Shown: positions 51,937 through 61,083, counted from the stretch's first letter. The stretch is 64,000 nucleotides of DNA from CAZAYY01 sp964489525 (GCA_964489525.1 CAZAYY010000003.1:202036-266035), one strand, 5' to 3'. The notes: generated by a model from the sequence alone, not told the origin. Program-made: numbers and translations.

Positions 51937-52991
51937 AAACTGAAGTTCTCCAAATCCACGCCACACACCCGGACCCCGGTGTGATCCGCCATGCTGCCCG
52001 CTGCATTCAAGAGGGAAAATTGGTGGCATTTCCCACCGAAACGGTCTATGGGTTGGGCGCCAACGGACTGGATGCTGCCGCTGTAGCGCGAATTTTTGCC
52101 GCCAAGCAGCGTCCATTTTCCGACCCGGTGATTTTACATATATCTACCCTCAAACAGCTCTCAGACCTGGCTGTGGAGATTCCGGATATCGCCTACCGGC
52201 TGGCAGGCTCGTTCTGGCCCGGGCCGCTGACTTTGATTTTGAAGCGCTCCCCTCGAGTCCCCCCGGTGGTAACCGCAGGGCTGGACTATGTCGCCATTCG
52301 CATGCCCCAACACCCGGTTGCCCTTGCGCTCATCGAAGCCGCCAACCTGCCGATTGCCGCGCCGAGCGCCAACCTTTTCGGACAAACCAGCCCCACCCTG
52401 GCAGCCCATGTACTGAGCGACCTGGAAGGCAAAATAGACCTGGTGTTGGATGGCGGACAGTCGTGGATTGGGGTGGAATCTACCGTGGTGGATGCTCTCT
52501 CTGCACCCCCGGTGGTGCTGCGCCCCGGCGGCGTGACGGTGGAACAACTGCGCCAACTGATTCCCGACGTGGTGGTTGCCCGGCGCACCCCGGCCGAAAC
52601 ACCCCAGGCCCACCAGGGCGCCTCTCCGGGGCAGCTGGAAAAACACTACGCCCCGCACGCCCGGCTGATTTTATTCACAGGCCCCTTGGAAAACGCCCAA
52701 AAAGCCATGGTTGAAATGGCCGTGGCTGAAACAGCTGTGGGCAAACAGGTCGGCGTTTTGGTTGCCGAGCAAGATAAACCCTTGTTTGACGACATTCCGG
52801 TTATGTTTTCAAAACGATTTGTAGTAAACCGGCTCGAAGAAATCGCCGCTGAATTATACGCAGGCATGCGCTCGCTGGACGAACAAGGGGCGGATATCAT
52901 CCTGGCCCACGAATATGGCAGCCACGACCTGGGCCTGGCCATTTACGACCGGCTGTACCGGGCAGCGTCTGAAATTCGCGACTGCTCCTGA
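51933..52991 (+). CDS. tsaC: L-threonylcarbamoyladenylate synthase
   Basis: A 352-residue Sua5-type enzyme making threonylcarbamoyl-AMP from threonine, bicarbonate and ATP for the t6A modification of tRNAs. The YrdC domain shows GKLVAFPTETVYGLGANG, AKQRPFSDPV and the APSANLFGQTSPT segment. A C-terminal Sua5 domain (about 235-350, with AAELYAGMRSLDEQGAD) makes it longer than TsaC. It overlaps folC by 4 nt. The substrate threonine gives a loose link to the threonine-synthase-like protein 15 kb upstream, but this is coincidence unless shown. Confidence 0.94.
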   Translation: MKTEVLQIHATHPDPGVIRHAARCIQEGKLVAFPTETVYGLGANGLDAAAVARIFAAKQRPFSDPVILHISTLKQLSDLAVEIPDIAYRLAGSFWPGPLTLILKRSPRVPPVVTAGLDYVAIRMPQHPVALALIEAANLPIAAPSANLFGQTSPTLAAHVLSDLEGKIDLVLDGGQSWIGVESTVVDALSAPPVVLRPGGVTVEQLRQLIPDVVVARRTPAETPQAHQGASPGQLEKHYAPHARLILFTGPLENAQKAMVEMAVAETAVGKQVGVLVAEQDKPLFDDIPVMFSKRFVVNRLEEIAAELYAGMRSLDEQGADIILAHEYGSHDLGLAIYDRLYRAASEIRDCS

Positions 52992-53152
52992 CAGCCGCTC
53001 TTCTTTCCTGTGGTTTCGAGGGAGCAAAGCGACCGAGAAACCTTCCCCCAATTCCAAAAGATTCCTCTCGGCTGCGCCGCTCCGAATGACACAAAAAGGG
53101 GACAGGCCGCCTCGCTTTGCCGATCGGGAAGACATCCCCAACAAAAACCGCC
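52992..53152. repeat. Dispersed-repeat fragment between tsaC and secF
   Basis: It contains an imperfect inverted repeat (GGTTTC...GAAACC, about 53013-53043) and a reverse-orientation relative of the 16.9/17.2-kb element (53058-53092, ATTCCTC...CTCCGAATGACAC). No gene is seen. Confidence 0.55.
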
Positions 53153-54070
53153 TCAGGCAGTGCCAGGGGATTCGCGGCGAAACCACTTTTTCCATTCGCG
53201 GTTTTCCCAAATCACCAGGATGGGCGAGGCGAAAAACAACGAAGAATAGGTGCCGCTTAACAGCCCGACCATCATTACCACCATAAAGGGGCGGATGGTA
53301 TCTCCACCGAAAATAACCAACGCCAGCAGCGTAAAGAAAACGGTCAGCTGGGTGTTAATCGAGCGGGTCATACTTTGCAAAATGGACATATTGACCACTT
53401 CTTCGAAAGGCTTCTTGCGCTGCAAGGTAGAATTCTCGCGAATCCGGTCAAAAACCACAATGCTGTCGTGAACAGAAAACCCGATAACGGTTAACAGCGC
53501 CGTCAAGAAAAGGGCGTCGACTTCCCAACCAAAAAGCTGGCTGAAAACCGCCTGGACACCAAACACCACCGCCACATCGTGCAGCAGGGCGAGGACGGCT
53601 GCAAAGCCAAAGCGATAGGCGTTTTCAATGTTACGGAAGGCATACCAGATGTACAGCAAAATTAGCCCGGAAGCCATTGCAACCGCACCTGCAGCGCGCG
53701 AAGTCACCTCGCGGCCAACCAACGGCCCAACACTGTCAAAGCGCAGCACCGTAATGGTATCGTTAAAGCGCTGCTCCATCGCCAAAATAACAGCCTCGGC
53801 AGTTTCATTGTCCATCGTCAGCGACCGGACGACCAGCGCATCGCCGCCCGAAAGGCGCACATCCACCTCGTTGTACCCAAAATCTCGGTACACAGCCCGA
53901 ACATCAGTCAGGGCCGGTTGGGTTCCACTGTTGAAACGAATATCCAGCATACTTCCGCCAGCAAAATCTACCGAAAGCGGCAGGCCCAAAACCACAATGG
54001 CAATCATGCCAGGGATGATCAGCAAGGCCGAAAAGGCAAAAAACCAGTAACGTTTTGAAATTATATTCAT
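53153..54070 (-). CDS. secF: Protein translocase subunit SecF
   Basis: A 305-residue membrane protein of the SecDF family, which helps pull secreted proteins out with proton-motive force. It has an N-terminal helix, a periplasmic loop (DVRAVYRDFGYNEVDV) and five C-terminal helices with LLTVIGFSVHDSIVVFDRIREN, the SecF signature, and a SINTQL segment. Length is normal. It lies 16 bp downstream of secD. Confidence 0.96.
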   Translation of the reverse strand: MNIISKRYWFFAFSALLIIPGMIAIVVLGLPLSVDFAGGSMLDIRFNSGTQPALTDVRAVYRDFGYNEVDVRLSGGDALVVRSLTMDNETAEAVILAMEQRFNDTITVLRFDSVGPLVGREVTSRAAGAVAMASGLILLYIWYAFRNIENAYRFGFAAVLALLHDVAVVFGVQAVFSQLFGWEVDALFLTALLTVIGFSVHDSIVVFDRIRENSTLQRKKPFEEVVNMSILQSMTRSINTQLTVFFTLLALVIFGGDTIRPFMVVMMVGLLSGTYSSLFFASPILVIWENREWKKWFRRESPGTA

Positions 54071-54086
54071 CAGGTTAACTCCCGGT

Positions 54087-55478
54087 TCAGGCGCGGCTCA
54101 GGCGGCTTTTGCGCACAGCAATATCACCCGGTTTGATACCAAACCAGGCCGCATGTTTTTCGATTTTTAGAAAACCTTCCACCTGGTGCAGCAAGGTGCG
54201 GGTGACAAAAATGGCCGTAAACATACTCACGCCCACGCCCAGCGCCAGGGTTACCGAAAAGCCTTTGACAATGCTGGCGCCAAAGTTGTTGCCAAACCAG
54301 AACAGCACCATGCAGGTAATCAGCGTGGACAGGTTGGAATCGCGAATGGAAGGCCAGGCCCGGCTCCAGGCTTCTTCAATCGCCCCGCTCAGGCTGCGCC
54401 CGGCTTTCAGTTCCTCTTTCAAACGCTCGAAAATCAGAATGTTTGCATCCACCGCCACGCCAATGCTCAACACAAACCCGGCGATACCGGGCAGGGTAAG
54501 CGTAACCGGAATAATTTTAAACAGCGCCAGGGTAAGCACCGCATAAAGCAGCAAGCCAAAGGTGGCCAGAATGCCCGGCAGGCGGTAATATCCCAGCATA
54601 AAAAGAGCCACCAGCCCCAGCCCGACCAACCCGGCCACCAGGCTTTTTTGCAGCGAATCTTGCCCGAGGGAGGGGCCTACCGTCCGGCTTTCAACCACCT
54701 TGAGCGTGATGGGCAGTGACCCATAGCGCAGTTTGATCGCCAGGTCTTGGGCTTCTTCCAGGGTAAAATCGCCCGTGATAGTGCCCACCCCGCCTACAAT
54801 GGGGCTGTTGATGCGCGGGGCAGAGATCACTTCCTTATCCAACACAATTGCCAAAAGGGTGCCCACGTTATCCGTGGTGTAGGTGCCAAAAACTTCGGCG
54901 CCGGTATTGTTCAGCTCAAAGACCACTTCGTACTGTCCAAGCTGGCCCTGGGAAGGCCCGGCGTTTTCAAGCAAATCGCCCGTCATAATGGTGTTGAACA
55001 CCGGCACCCCCTCGGGCACATCTTGCGGGCGAGTCGGGTAATCGGTATAGATTTTTGAACCAATCAGCATCTCGGCCTGTTCAAAACTCAGGCCGCTGAA
55101 GTTCACAAATTCGAGCTGGCCGGTTTCCCCCAAAACCGAAAGGGCTGCCTGTGGGTCGGTGGCCCCAGGCAGTTCCACCACCAGCCGGCGATCTCCCACA
55201 ATCTGGACCGTGGCTTCACCCACCCCCAGGAACCCATTGGCCCGGTTTTCAATAATCGTCCGGGCAGTTTGCATGGATTCCGGAGAAATTTCCACATCTT
55301 CAGGCAAATCGGCTTCCAATAATGCCCGCACACCGCCTTCCAGGTCTAAACCCAATTTGAACGGGAAATCGCGCTGGATGCTGCCAAAGTGAAAACCAGG
55401 CGAGTTGGGCAGGGCAATATAAATCCCCAACGCGGCCAGAACCAGGATATATATCAATCTTTTTTGATAGGTTCCCAT
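54087..55478 (-). CDS. secD: Protein translocase subunit SecD
   Basis: A 463-residue SecD with the typical N-terminal helix, FKLGLDLEGGVRALLEAD, the periplasmic P1 domain and six helices containing GVAVDANILIFERLKEELKAG. Gram-positive-length P1 domain. It pairs with SecF, which is encoded as the next gene on the same strand. AGGAG lies about 13 nt before the ATG, a little far. Confidence 0.96.
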   Translation of the reverse strand: MGTYQKRLIYILVLAALGIYIALPNSPGFHFGSIQRDFPFKLGLDLEGGVRALLEADLPEDVEISPESMQTARTIIENRANGFLGVGEATVQIVGDRRLVVELPGATDPQAALSVLGETGQLEFVNFSGLSFEQAEMLIGSKIYTDYPTRPQDVPEGVPVFNTIMTGDLLENAGPSQGQLGQYEVVFELNNTGAEVFGTYTTDNVGTLLAIVLDKEVISAPRINSPIVGGVGTITGDFTLEEAQDLAIKLRYGSLPITLKVVESRTVGPSLGQDSLQKSLVAGLVGLGLVALFMLGYYRLPGILATFGLLLYAVLTLALFKIIPVTLTLPGIAGFVLSIGVAVDANILIFERLKEELKAGRSLSGAIEEAWSRAWPSIRDSNLSTLITCMVLFWFGNNFGASIVKGFSVTLALGVGVSMFTAIFVTRTLLHQVEGFLKIEKHAAWFGIKPGDIAVRKSRLSRA

Positions 55479-55535
55479 TGTCTTTTTTTGCTCCTAGACA
55501 GAAGTATTTGCCAGCTTTTCAAGATAAGCATGAAA

Positions 55536-55564
55536 TGCCCCCCTTTCCACGGGAAAAGGGGGCA
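55536..55564 (-). terminator. Hairpin after the M50 protease gene
   Basis: TGCCCCCCTTTCC and GGAAAAGGGGGCA pair with one mismatch around a 3-nt loop. Read on the minus strand it follows the protease stop codon by 36 bp and is followed by TTTC, a short T run. Confidence 0.55.
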
Positions 55565-55600
55565 GCGATCGAGCATGGAAAAGCCGTGAACGAGTTCAAC

Positions 55601-56698
55601 TTACCCGGCAGCCACCTGGGGGGCCTGTTTTAAAGCAGATTTGATCATCAGAAATTCTGAAATGTTTTCAGAGCTGATCATCCCAACCATTTGACCCGCA
55701 TGGGTTACAGGGAGGGCTTTAAAGCCTGTTTCGGCTAACCTGAGCATGGCGGTTTCAATCATATCATGAGAATCAACTTCTGGCAGGTTTTGGCGCATGA
55801 TTTCTATCACAAGACCTTGCTGCCCCCTGCTGGAAAGCCCGGCAATAAAATCATCCCGGCAAACCATCCCCAGCACACGGCCATCTTCCATCACCGGAAA
55901 ATCTTGCTGGGAACCGGCCAGCAAAAGCTGCACCACCCGCTCTAACGAATCCTCCGGCCGAGTGACCTGGAAGTTTGTCATCATCACCCGGCTGACGGGA
56001 ATGCCGCCCAAAGCCGATTTTACCAGGGCCAGGTTGGCCTCTTGCGACGCGCCCATCCAGACAAAAAAGGCGATAAAGAGCAAGAACGGGTTGTTGAACA
56101 AACCCCAAAAACCAAACAAAAAGGCCATCCCCTGGCCAATCCCAGCAGCAATCTGGGTGGCCTGGGTGTATTCAAGCCTGAGGGCCAGTAAAGCGCGCAG
56201 CACCCGCCCACCATCCATTGGGAAAGCAGGCAGCATGTTAAAGACTACCAACGAAAGGTTGGCAATCATCAGGCGTTCCAGAAGCGAGCCGCTGGTAAGC
56301 GTAAGCTCAGAAAACGGAACGAGTCCGTCTGTGAGCAGTAAAAACAAAAAAAGCAAAATGGCAATCACCAGGTTGACCACCGGGCCCATCACAGCCACCC
56401 AAAATTCCTGGATGGGTTTATCGGGCATCCGTTCCAGGCGGGCAATGCCGCCAATGGGGTACAGGGTGATGTCGCGGGTTTTCACCCCGAAACGGCGGGC
56501 GGTCAGGGCGTGGCCGTATTCGTGCAGAACGACCATTAAGAACAGGGCAAGGATAAACACAATCCCGCTGAGCACAGCGCCAAATGTGCGCGACGCAAAC
56601 CAATGGCTCAACCCAACCCAACCAATAATTAGCAAAAACGTGGCATGAATGTAGACATCAATGCCTGCAAAGGTTCCAATTTTCCACTGCCATTTCAT
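55601..56698 (-). CDS. M50 site-2-protease-like metalloprotease with CBS domains
   Basis: A 365-residue membrane zinc protease. The catalytic HEYGH is at residues 59-63, within a membrane helix; the second metal-ligand region is PAFPMDGGRVLRALLALR. Two CBS domains (about 235-355) follow, with PVSRVMMTNFQ and LPVTHAGQMVGMIS; CBS domains often bind adenine nucleotides. Related proteins cut membrane-bound regulators; the substrate here is unknown. ATG 56698 has GGAGGT just upstream; an in-frame start 12 codons earlier does not. Confidence 0.9.
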   Translation of the reverse strand: MKWQWKIGTFAGIDVYIHATFLLIIGWVGLSHWFASRTFGAVLSGIVFILALFLMVVLHEYGHALTARRFGVKTRDITLYPIGGIARLERMPDKPIQEFWVAVMGPVVNLVIAILLFLFLLLTDGLVPFSELTLTSGSLLERLMIANLSLVVFNMLPAFPMDGGRVLRALLALRLEYTQATQIAAGIGQGMAFLFGFWGLFNNPFLLFIAFFVWMGASQEANLALVKSALGGIPVSRVMMTNFQVTRPEDSLERVVQLLLAGSQQDFPVMEDGRVLGMVCRDDFIAGLSSRGQQGLVIEIMRQNLPEVDSHDMIETAMLRLAETGFKALPVTHAGQMVGMISSENISEFLMIKSALKQAPQVAAG

Positions 56699-56734
56699 CA
56701 GGTGTACCTCCAACTTCCAAGGATCGCAGCGCAA

Positions 56735-56962
56735 TCAGCAATCTGCTCTGGTTGCTTGATCTATACAAACATCATACCCTTAATTTGTAAGAAAAATATT
56801 ATAAAAATTCGGAACTGCTCAGCCCCACGGCATCCCCCACTTCACTGGAAAGGGCTTTGGGAGGAAAATTACCGATCGCGTAGAACACCACTTTTCCCCT
56901 TCAACAACCTGGGTTAAGTTTGGCAAAAGCCTCAAAATGATCTGAATTCCCAAAAATAAGAA
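56735..56962. other. Non-coding stretch upstream of the CBM lipoprotein operon
   Basis: AT-rich leader of the minus-strand protease and the plus-strand lipoprotein promoters. No gene or repeat is seen; the operator and promoter are listed separately. Confidence 0.5.
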
Positions 56963-56991
56963 TTGACAAAATAAAAGGTTAATGGTACTCT
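56963..56991 (+). promoter_or_regulatory. Promoter of the first CBM lipoprotein
   Basis: A perfect TTGACA (56963-56968) stands 17 bp before a weak TACTCT (56986-56991). The expected start of transcription is at the left edge of the palindromic operator. Confidence 0.65.
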
Positions 56992-56998
56992 CATATCG

Positions 56999-57014
56999 TT
57001 GGGAGCGCTCCCAA
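56999..57014. promoter_or_regulatory. CelR/CebR-type operator
   Basis: TTGGGAGCGCTCCCAA is a perfect 16-bp palindrome. Its 14-bp core is the site known for the LacI-family cellulose regulators CelR (Thermobifida) and CebR (Streptomyces), which leave DNA when cellobiose binds. It overlaps the transcription start of a lipoprotein gene with carbohydrate-binding modules. No LacI-family gene lies in the window. Confidence 0.85.
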
Positions 57015-57040
57015 TTATTTAGTGTAAAGGAGATAATCGA

Positions 57041-58786
57041 ATGAAATCAAAATCAACCCTCAAAAATCTTCTCATTTTTGTCGTGGCCATCCTGCTGCTG
57101 GCGGCCTGCCAGCCTGCCACCCCGGAAGCGACTGCAGTCCCGACCGCAGCCCCCACTGCTGTCCCGACCGCAGTGCCAACAGAGGTCCCAACCCCGGTCC
57201 CGACTGCGGCTCCGCCCCCGGCCTCTACTGAACCCCTGATGGCCAACCTTCCCGCACTCGCCAAGAACAGTATCTACGTTTATGTTGAAGATGCTGCGGC
57301 TGGGGCGATGGGCAACCCGGTCGTGCGAGAAGTAAGAAATTGGGCCGCTGTTGGTGCTGTTACCACTGGGTCAACCGATGGGATTGCAGCAGCAACCGTG
57401 ACGAACATGGGCGCCAATTCCTGGGAACCCAAGTTCTTCGTTGAAATGCCCCAAATGACCAGCGGAACCGAGTACACGGTTCGCTTTGTGGCCTATGCGG
57501 AAACTGCCCGCCCGATTTGGGTTAAAGTCGGTCAGCAGCTGACCAACGACCCCTGGTGGCTGCCCCAGTTCGAGAGTGAGGAAGGGGTGATTTACCTGAC
57601 CCCGCAGCCGACCGAGTATTCCTTCACATTCACCTATGAAGAAACCGGCAACCCAACCGTTTATGACCTGATTTGGGAAGTTGGCAATGTTATGGGCGAA
57701 GGACAACTCACCACCGTGTATGTCACCAATGTCCTCGTTTCAGGAAATGCCTGCTGTATGGCAGATCCGGCGCCGGTGCCTACGGAAGAGGTTGTCGTTG
57801 AAACTCCTGTTGTCGCCGAAACCAGCATCAACGTAAACGTTGTCGATGCTGCGGGAGAGGTCACCAGGGACCCGATCGTACGCGATGTGCGAAAATGGGC
57901 CGATATCGGTAATGTAAACGTTGCGATCACAGAAGGTGTTGTGGAAGCAGAAGTTTTGGAAATGGGCGGTAATTCCTGGGAACCCAAGTTCTTTGTTGAA
58001 ATGCCCACCCTGGTAAGCGGGACTGAGTACAAAGTCAGTTTTGTAGCCCATGCAGACGTACCCCGAAAGATCGTGGTTAAAGTCGGCCAGCAGTTGGCAA
58101 ACGACCCCTGGTGGATTCCCCAGTTTGAAGGCGAAGAAGGTGTATTCAGCCTGACCACCGAGCCAACCGAATATTCCTTCATGTTCACTTTCCAAGGAAA
58201 TGATAACGCAGCTTTGTATGACCTGATTTGGGAAGTTGGCAACTACATGGGTGAAGGACAACTCACCACCGTGTATGTCGAAAACGTAACGGTCACAGGC
58301 CAGGGTTGTTGTTTTGCGAATGCCATTAACATTTCCCTTGGCGATGATGCCGCGAATCCGGTTTTGACTGAAGTGCGCAAATGGGCCGATATTGGGAACG
58401 TAAATGTTACCGTTACAGGCGGCGTTGTGAAAGCAGAGGTTCTGGATATGGGCGCCAACTCCTGGGAGCCCAAGTTCTTTGTTGAAATGCCCCCCATGGT
58501 AAGCGGAACCGAATACACCGTCAGCTTTGTAGCCCATGCAGACGTGGCGCGGACGATCGTGGTTAAAGTGGGTCAGCAGCTGACAAACGACCCCTGGTGG
58601 ATTCCCCAATTTGAAGGCGAAGAAGGTGTGATCAGCCTGACCACCGAACCAACCGAGTATTCCTTCAAGTTCACATACCAGGAAAGCGGTAACCCGGCCC
58701 TTTATGACCTGATTTGGGAAGTTGGCAACTACATGGGTGAAGGACAACTCACCAATGTGTATGTTACAAACGTAACCGTCAAATAA
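57041..58786 (+). CDS. Lipoprotein with three carbohydrate-binding-type repeats
   Basis: A 581-residue secreted lipoprotein: signal peptide with a LLAAC lipobox, a PT-rich linker (about 25-62) and three repeats of about 160 residues (70-250, 259-424, 426-581). Each repeat has NSWEPKFFVEMP, SGTEYTV, VKVGQQLTNDPWW and YDLIWEVGN, a jelly-roll pattern resembling CBM4/9-type carbohydrate-binding modules. It has no catalytic domain, so it probably captures polysaccharide at the cell surface. AAGGAG precedes the ATG. The promoter carries a CelR-type operator. The next gene is a paralogue with a GH16 domain. Confidence 0.8.
   Translation: MKSKSTLKNLLIFVVAILLLAACQPATPEATAVPTAAPTAVPTAVPTEVPTPVPTAAPPPASTEPLMANLPALAKNSIYVYVEDAAAGAMGNPVVREVRNWAAVGAVTTGSTDGIAAATVTNMGANSWEPKFFVEMPQMTSGTEYTVRFVAYAETARPIWVKVGQQLTNDPWWLPQFESEEGVIYLTPQPTEYSFTFTYEETGNPTVYDLIWEVGNVMGEGQLTTVYVTNVLVSGNACCMADPAPVPTEEVVVETPVVAETSINVNVVDAAGEVTRDPIVRDVRKWADIGNVNVAITEGVVEAEVLEMGGNSWEPKFFVEMPTLVSGTEYKVSFVAHADVPRKIVVKVGQQLANDPWWIPQFEGEEGVFSLTTEPTEYSFMFTFQGNDNAALYDLIWEVGNYMGEGQLTTVYVENVTVTGQGCCFANAINISLGDDAANPVLTEVRKWADIGNVNVTVTGGVVKAEVLDMGANSWEPKFFVEMPPMVSGTEYTVSFVAHADVARTIVVKVGQQLTNDPWWIPQFEGEEGVISLTTEPTEYSFKFTYQESGNPALYDLIWEVGNYMGEGQLTNVYVTNVTVK
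57112..57224 (+). repeat. In-frame PT-rich linker repeat, copy in gene 1
   Basis: Short units coding for A-V/A-P-T-A/E recur (GCTGTCCCGACC-type variants). The same linker at 59033-59169 in the next gene has more units, so copy number varies. Confidence 0.7.
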
Positions 58787-58877
58787 CATAACTGCCGTTT
58801 CCCGCAGATGCCTCCGACAGACAACTTCGGCATAACAACCGTTGTGGAGAGCATCAGGTGTTTTGTATAGAATTATC

Positions 58878-58909
58878 AAAACTGGTGGCTTAAATAACCA
58901 CCAGTTTTT
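58878..58909 (+). terminator. Rho-independent terminator between the two lipoprotein genes
   Basis: AAAACTGGTGG pairs perfectly with CCACCAGTTTT around a 9-nt loop, followed by a T run. It is 92 bp past the first gene's stop and 51 bp before the second gene. Confidence 0.8.
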
Positions 58910-58959
58910 AATAACTTTGAGTTCCCCATGTTTATCTTTTTTCTAAAGGAGACGATAGG

Positions 58960-61032
58960 ATGAAATCCAAATCCATCATCAGCCAGCTTATTATTTTGAC
59001 TGTGGCACTTTTTGTTTTGGCAGCCTGTCAGCCTACCAGCCCGGAAGCAACCGCAGTCCCAACTACAGCCCCAACGGCTGTACCGACGGCTGTCCCCACT
59101 GCGGTTCCGACTGCAGTTCCAACGGAGGTCCCAACCCCAGTTCCAACGGTTGCGCTGCCTGCAGCCTCAACCGAACCCCTGATGGCCAACCTTCCCGAAC
59201 TGCCCGAAAACAGCATCTACGTATATCTTGAAGATGCTGCAACCGGGGTCATGGGCGACCCGGTCGTGCGAGAAGTGAGAAAGTGGGCCGCTGTGGGTGA
59301 TGTCAGCACTGCGGTAACCGATGGGATTGCAGCAGCAACCGTGCTGAAGATGGGCACCAATTCCTGGGAACCCAAGTTCTTTGTCCAAATGCCTCAAATG
59401 ACCAGCGGAACCGAGTACACAATCCGCTTTGTGGCCTATGCAGAAACTACCCGCCCGGTTTGGATCAAAGTCGGTCAGCAGCTCACCAACGACCCCTGGT
59501 GGCTTCCCCAGTTCGAGAACGAGGAAGGGGTGATTTACCTGACCACCCAGCCGACTGAGTATTCCTTCAAATTCACCTACCAGGAAACGGATAACCCCAC
59601 TATCTATGACTTGCTGTGGGAAGTTGGCAACGTCAAAGGGGAGGGTCAATTAACGACCGTGTATGTCACCAACATACTCATTTCTGGAAAAGATTGTTGT
59701 GCGGCAGACCCGGCTCCGAGCGTACCGGTGGATCCCTATGACGCCTACAACCCGGAATGGGAACTCGTCTGGTCGGATGAGTTTGATGGCGATTCGATTA
59801 ACGCTGCCAATTGGACCTATGATATCGGTACCGGATCGGATGGTTGGGGCAATCGCGAACTGCAGTACTACACCGACCGGCCTGAAAATGCCACCCTTGA
59901 GGATGGCAGCCTGGTGATTGAAGCGCGGCGGGAACCATTCGAGGGCAGTGAATACACGTCTGCCCGTCTAAAAAGCGAGGGATTGCAATCCTTCCGGTAT
60001 GGGCGCATTGAAGCGAGCATTAAACTCCCTGAAGGCCGCGGGATTTGGGCGGCGTTTTGGATGTTGGGCGACAACTTCTCTGTGGCACGCTGGCCCTATT
60101 CGGGTGAAATTGACATCATTGAACTGGTCGGCGGGCCGGAAGAACCAGCAAGTAATCGTGGAGACCAGGTTGTACACGGCACGATTCACTGGTTTAATGA
60201 AGATGAGAGCCTGAAGTTCTCCAGTGGAGAATCCTTTGCCAGCAGTGATGGCGCGTTTTCTGAGGATTTCCATGTTTATGCAATCGAGTGGAACCCTGAA
60301 TACATCTTTTGGTTTGTGGATGGTGAACGCTACCACAGTGCAGAAATTTCAAGCGACAGCATGGCAGAATTCCAACGTAGTTTCTTCCTGCTGCTCAACG
60401 TTGCAGTCGGCGGAAACTGGCCCGGTTCCCCGGATGAAAGCACCGAGTTCCCCCAGCGGATGTACGTGGATTACATCCGCTACTACCAGGATGCCAACCT
60501 GACCCCCGAGCCTGAAACGACTTTGAGCGAGAATGAAAAACCGAAAGGCGAGCTGTTCACCGTCGCAATTGCCGAGGACTTCGCCTTTTTTGAGGGTGGG
60601 TCAATCGTCCGCTATGGCGGCAGCAATTACCCGGAAATCAGCCTGGGCGAAATGGCCGTTGACGGTGATTCCAGCCTTCTGGCAGCATTCCCCGGCGGAG
60701 ATTGGGGTGGTTTGTATTTCGAGCTTAACCAGATCCTCGATGCAAGTGCGTATGCCCAAGGCGACCTTGTCTTTTCGGTGCAGCTGCCGGAGAGCATTAC
60801 CGATTTCGAGTTGAAGATGGAAAGCAGAAGCGGCGCCACCTCGCTGTATATCGTCAATTACACCCCCGAATGGGTCGAAGACGGGTGGGCCCAATACCGT
60901 ATTCCGCTTGCGGATTTTGTGAACGTTGATTTGACCCAACTTCGCATCCCATTCTCTGTGTGGAATCCGATGGGTGGCGGCGGCAGCGGCGAAATCCTGA
61001 TTGACAATATTCGACTTGAGGCAGGAAATTAA
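58960..61032 (+). CDS. Lipoprotein GH16 glucanase with N- and C-terminal carbohydrate-binding domains
   Basis: A 690-residue lipoprotein with a VLAAC lipobox and PT-rich linker, one CBM repeat (about 70-245) like those of the upstream gene, a GH16 domain (about 263-512) and a C-terminal beta-sandwich (about 525-690). GH16 motifs are visible: ELVWSDEFDG, WGNRELQYYT, GRIEASIKLP, and catalytic EIDIIE with Glu383, Asp385 and Glu388, plus RMYVDYIRYYQ. The GH16 family cuts beta-1,3 or mixed-linkage glucans; the sequence suits laminarinase or lichenase. AAAGGAG precedes the ATG. It has no CelR box of its own. Confidence 0.9.
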   Translation: MKSKSIISQLIILTVALFVLAACQPTSPEATAVPTTAPTAVPTAVPTAVPTAVPTEVPTPVPTVALPAASTEPLMANLPELPENSIYVYLEDAATGVMGDPVVREVRKWAAVGDVSTAVTDGIAAATVLKMGTNSWEPKFFVQMPQMTSGTEYTIRFVAYAETTRPVWIKVGQQLTNDPWWLPQFENEEGVIYLTTQPTEYSFKFTYQETDNPTIYDLLWEVGNVKGEGQLTTVYVTNILISGKDCCAADPAPSVPVDPYDAYNPEWELVWSDEFDGDSINAANWTYDIGTGSDGWGNRELQYYTDRPENATLEDGSLVIEARREPFEGSEYTSARLKSEGLQSFRYGRIEASIKLPEGRGIWAAFWMLGDNFSVARWPYSGEIDIIELVGGPEEPASNRGDQVVHGTIHWFNEDESLKFSSGESFASSDGAFSEDFHVYAIEWNPEYIFWFVDGERYHSAEISSDSMAEFQRSFFLLLNVAVGGNWPGSPDESTEFPQRMYVDYIRYYQDANLTPEPETTLSENEKPKGELFTVAIAEDFAFFEGGSIVRYGGSNYPEISLGEMAVDGDSSLLAAFPGGDWGGLYFELNQILDASAYAQGDLVFSVQLPESITDFELKMESRSGATSLYIVNYTPEWVEDGWAQYRIPLADFVNVDLTQLRIPFSVWNPMGGGGSGEILIDNIRLEAGN
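59033..59169 (+). repeat. In-frame PT-rich linker repeat, copy in gene 2
   Basis: It is the longer counterpart of the linker at 57112-57224, with repeated A-V-P-T units of 12 nt. Such runs can change length by slippage or recombination. Confidence 0.7.
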
Positions 61033-61083
61033 CCCAGTAGGCACTGCTCAGCCCAACGCCCCAAGGGCCGGCTGAATTAACCC

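Noticed and set aside
57740..58879. A 379-codon open frame antisense to the CBM lipoprotein
   Set aside because: It mirrors the repeat structure and codon bias of the sense gene, which has a signal peptide, ribosome-binding site and promoter.
57112..59169. CRISPR-like short tandem repeats
   Set aside because: The units are in-frame coding repeats for a PT-rich linker, without unique spacers and without cas genes.
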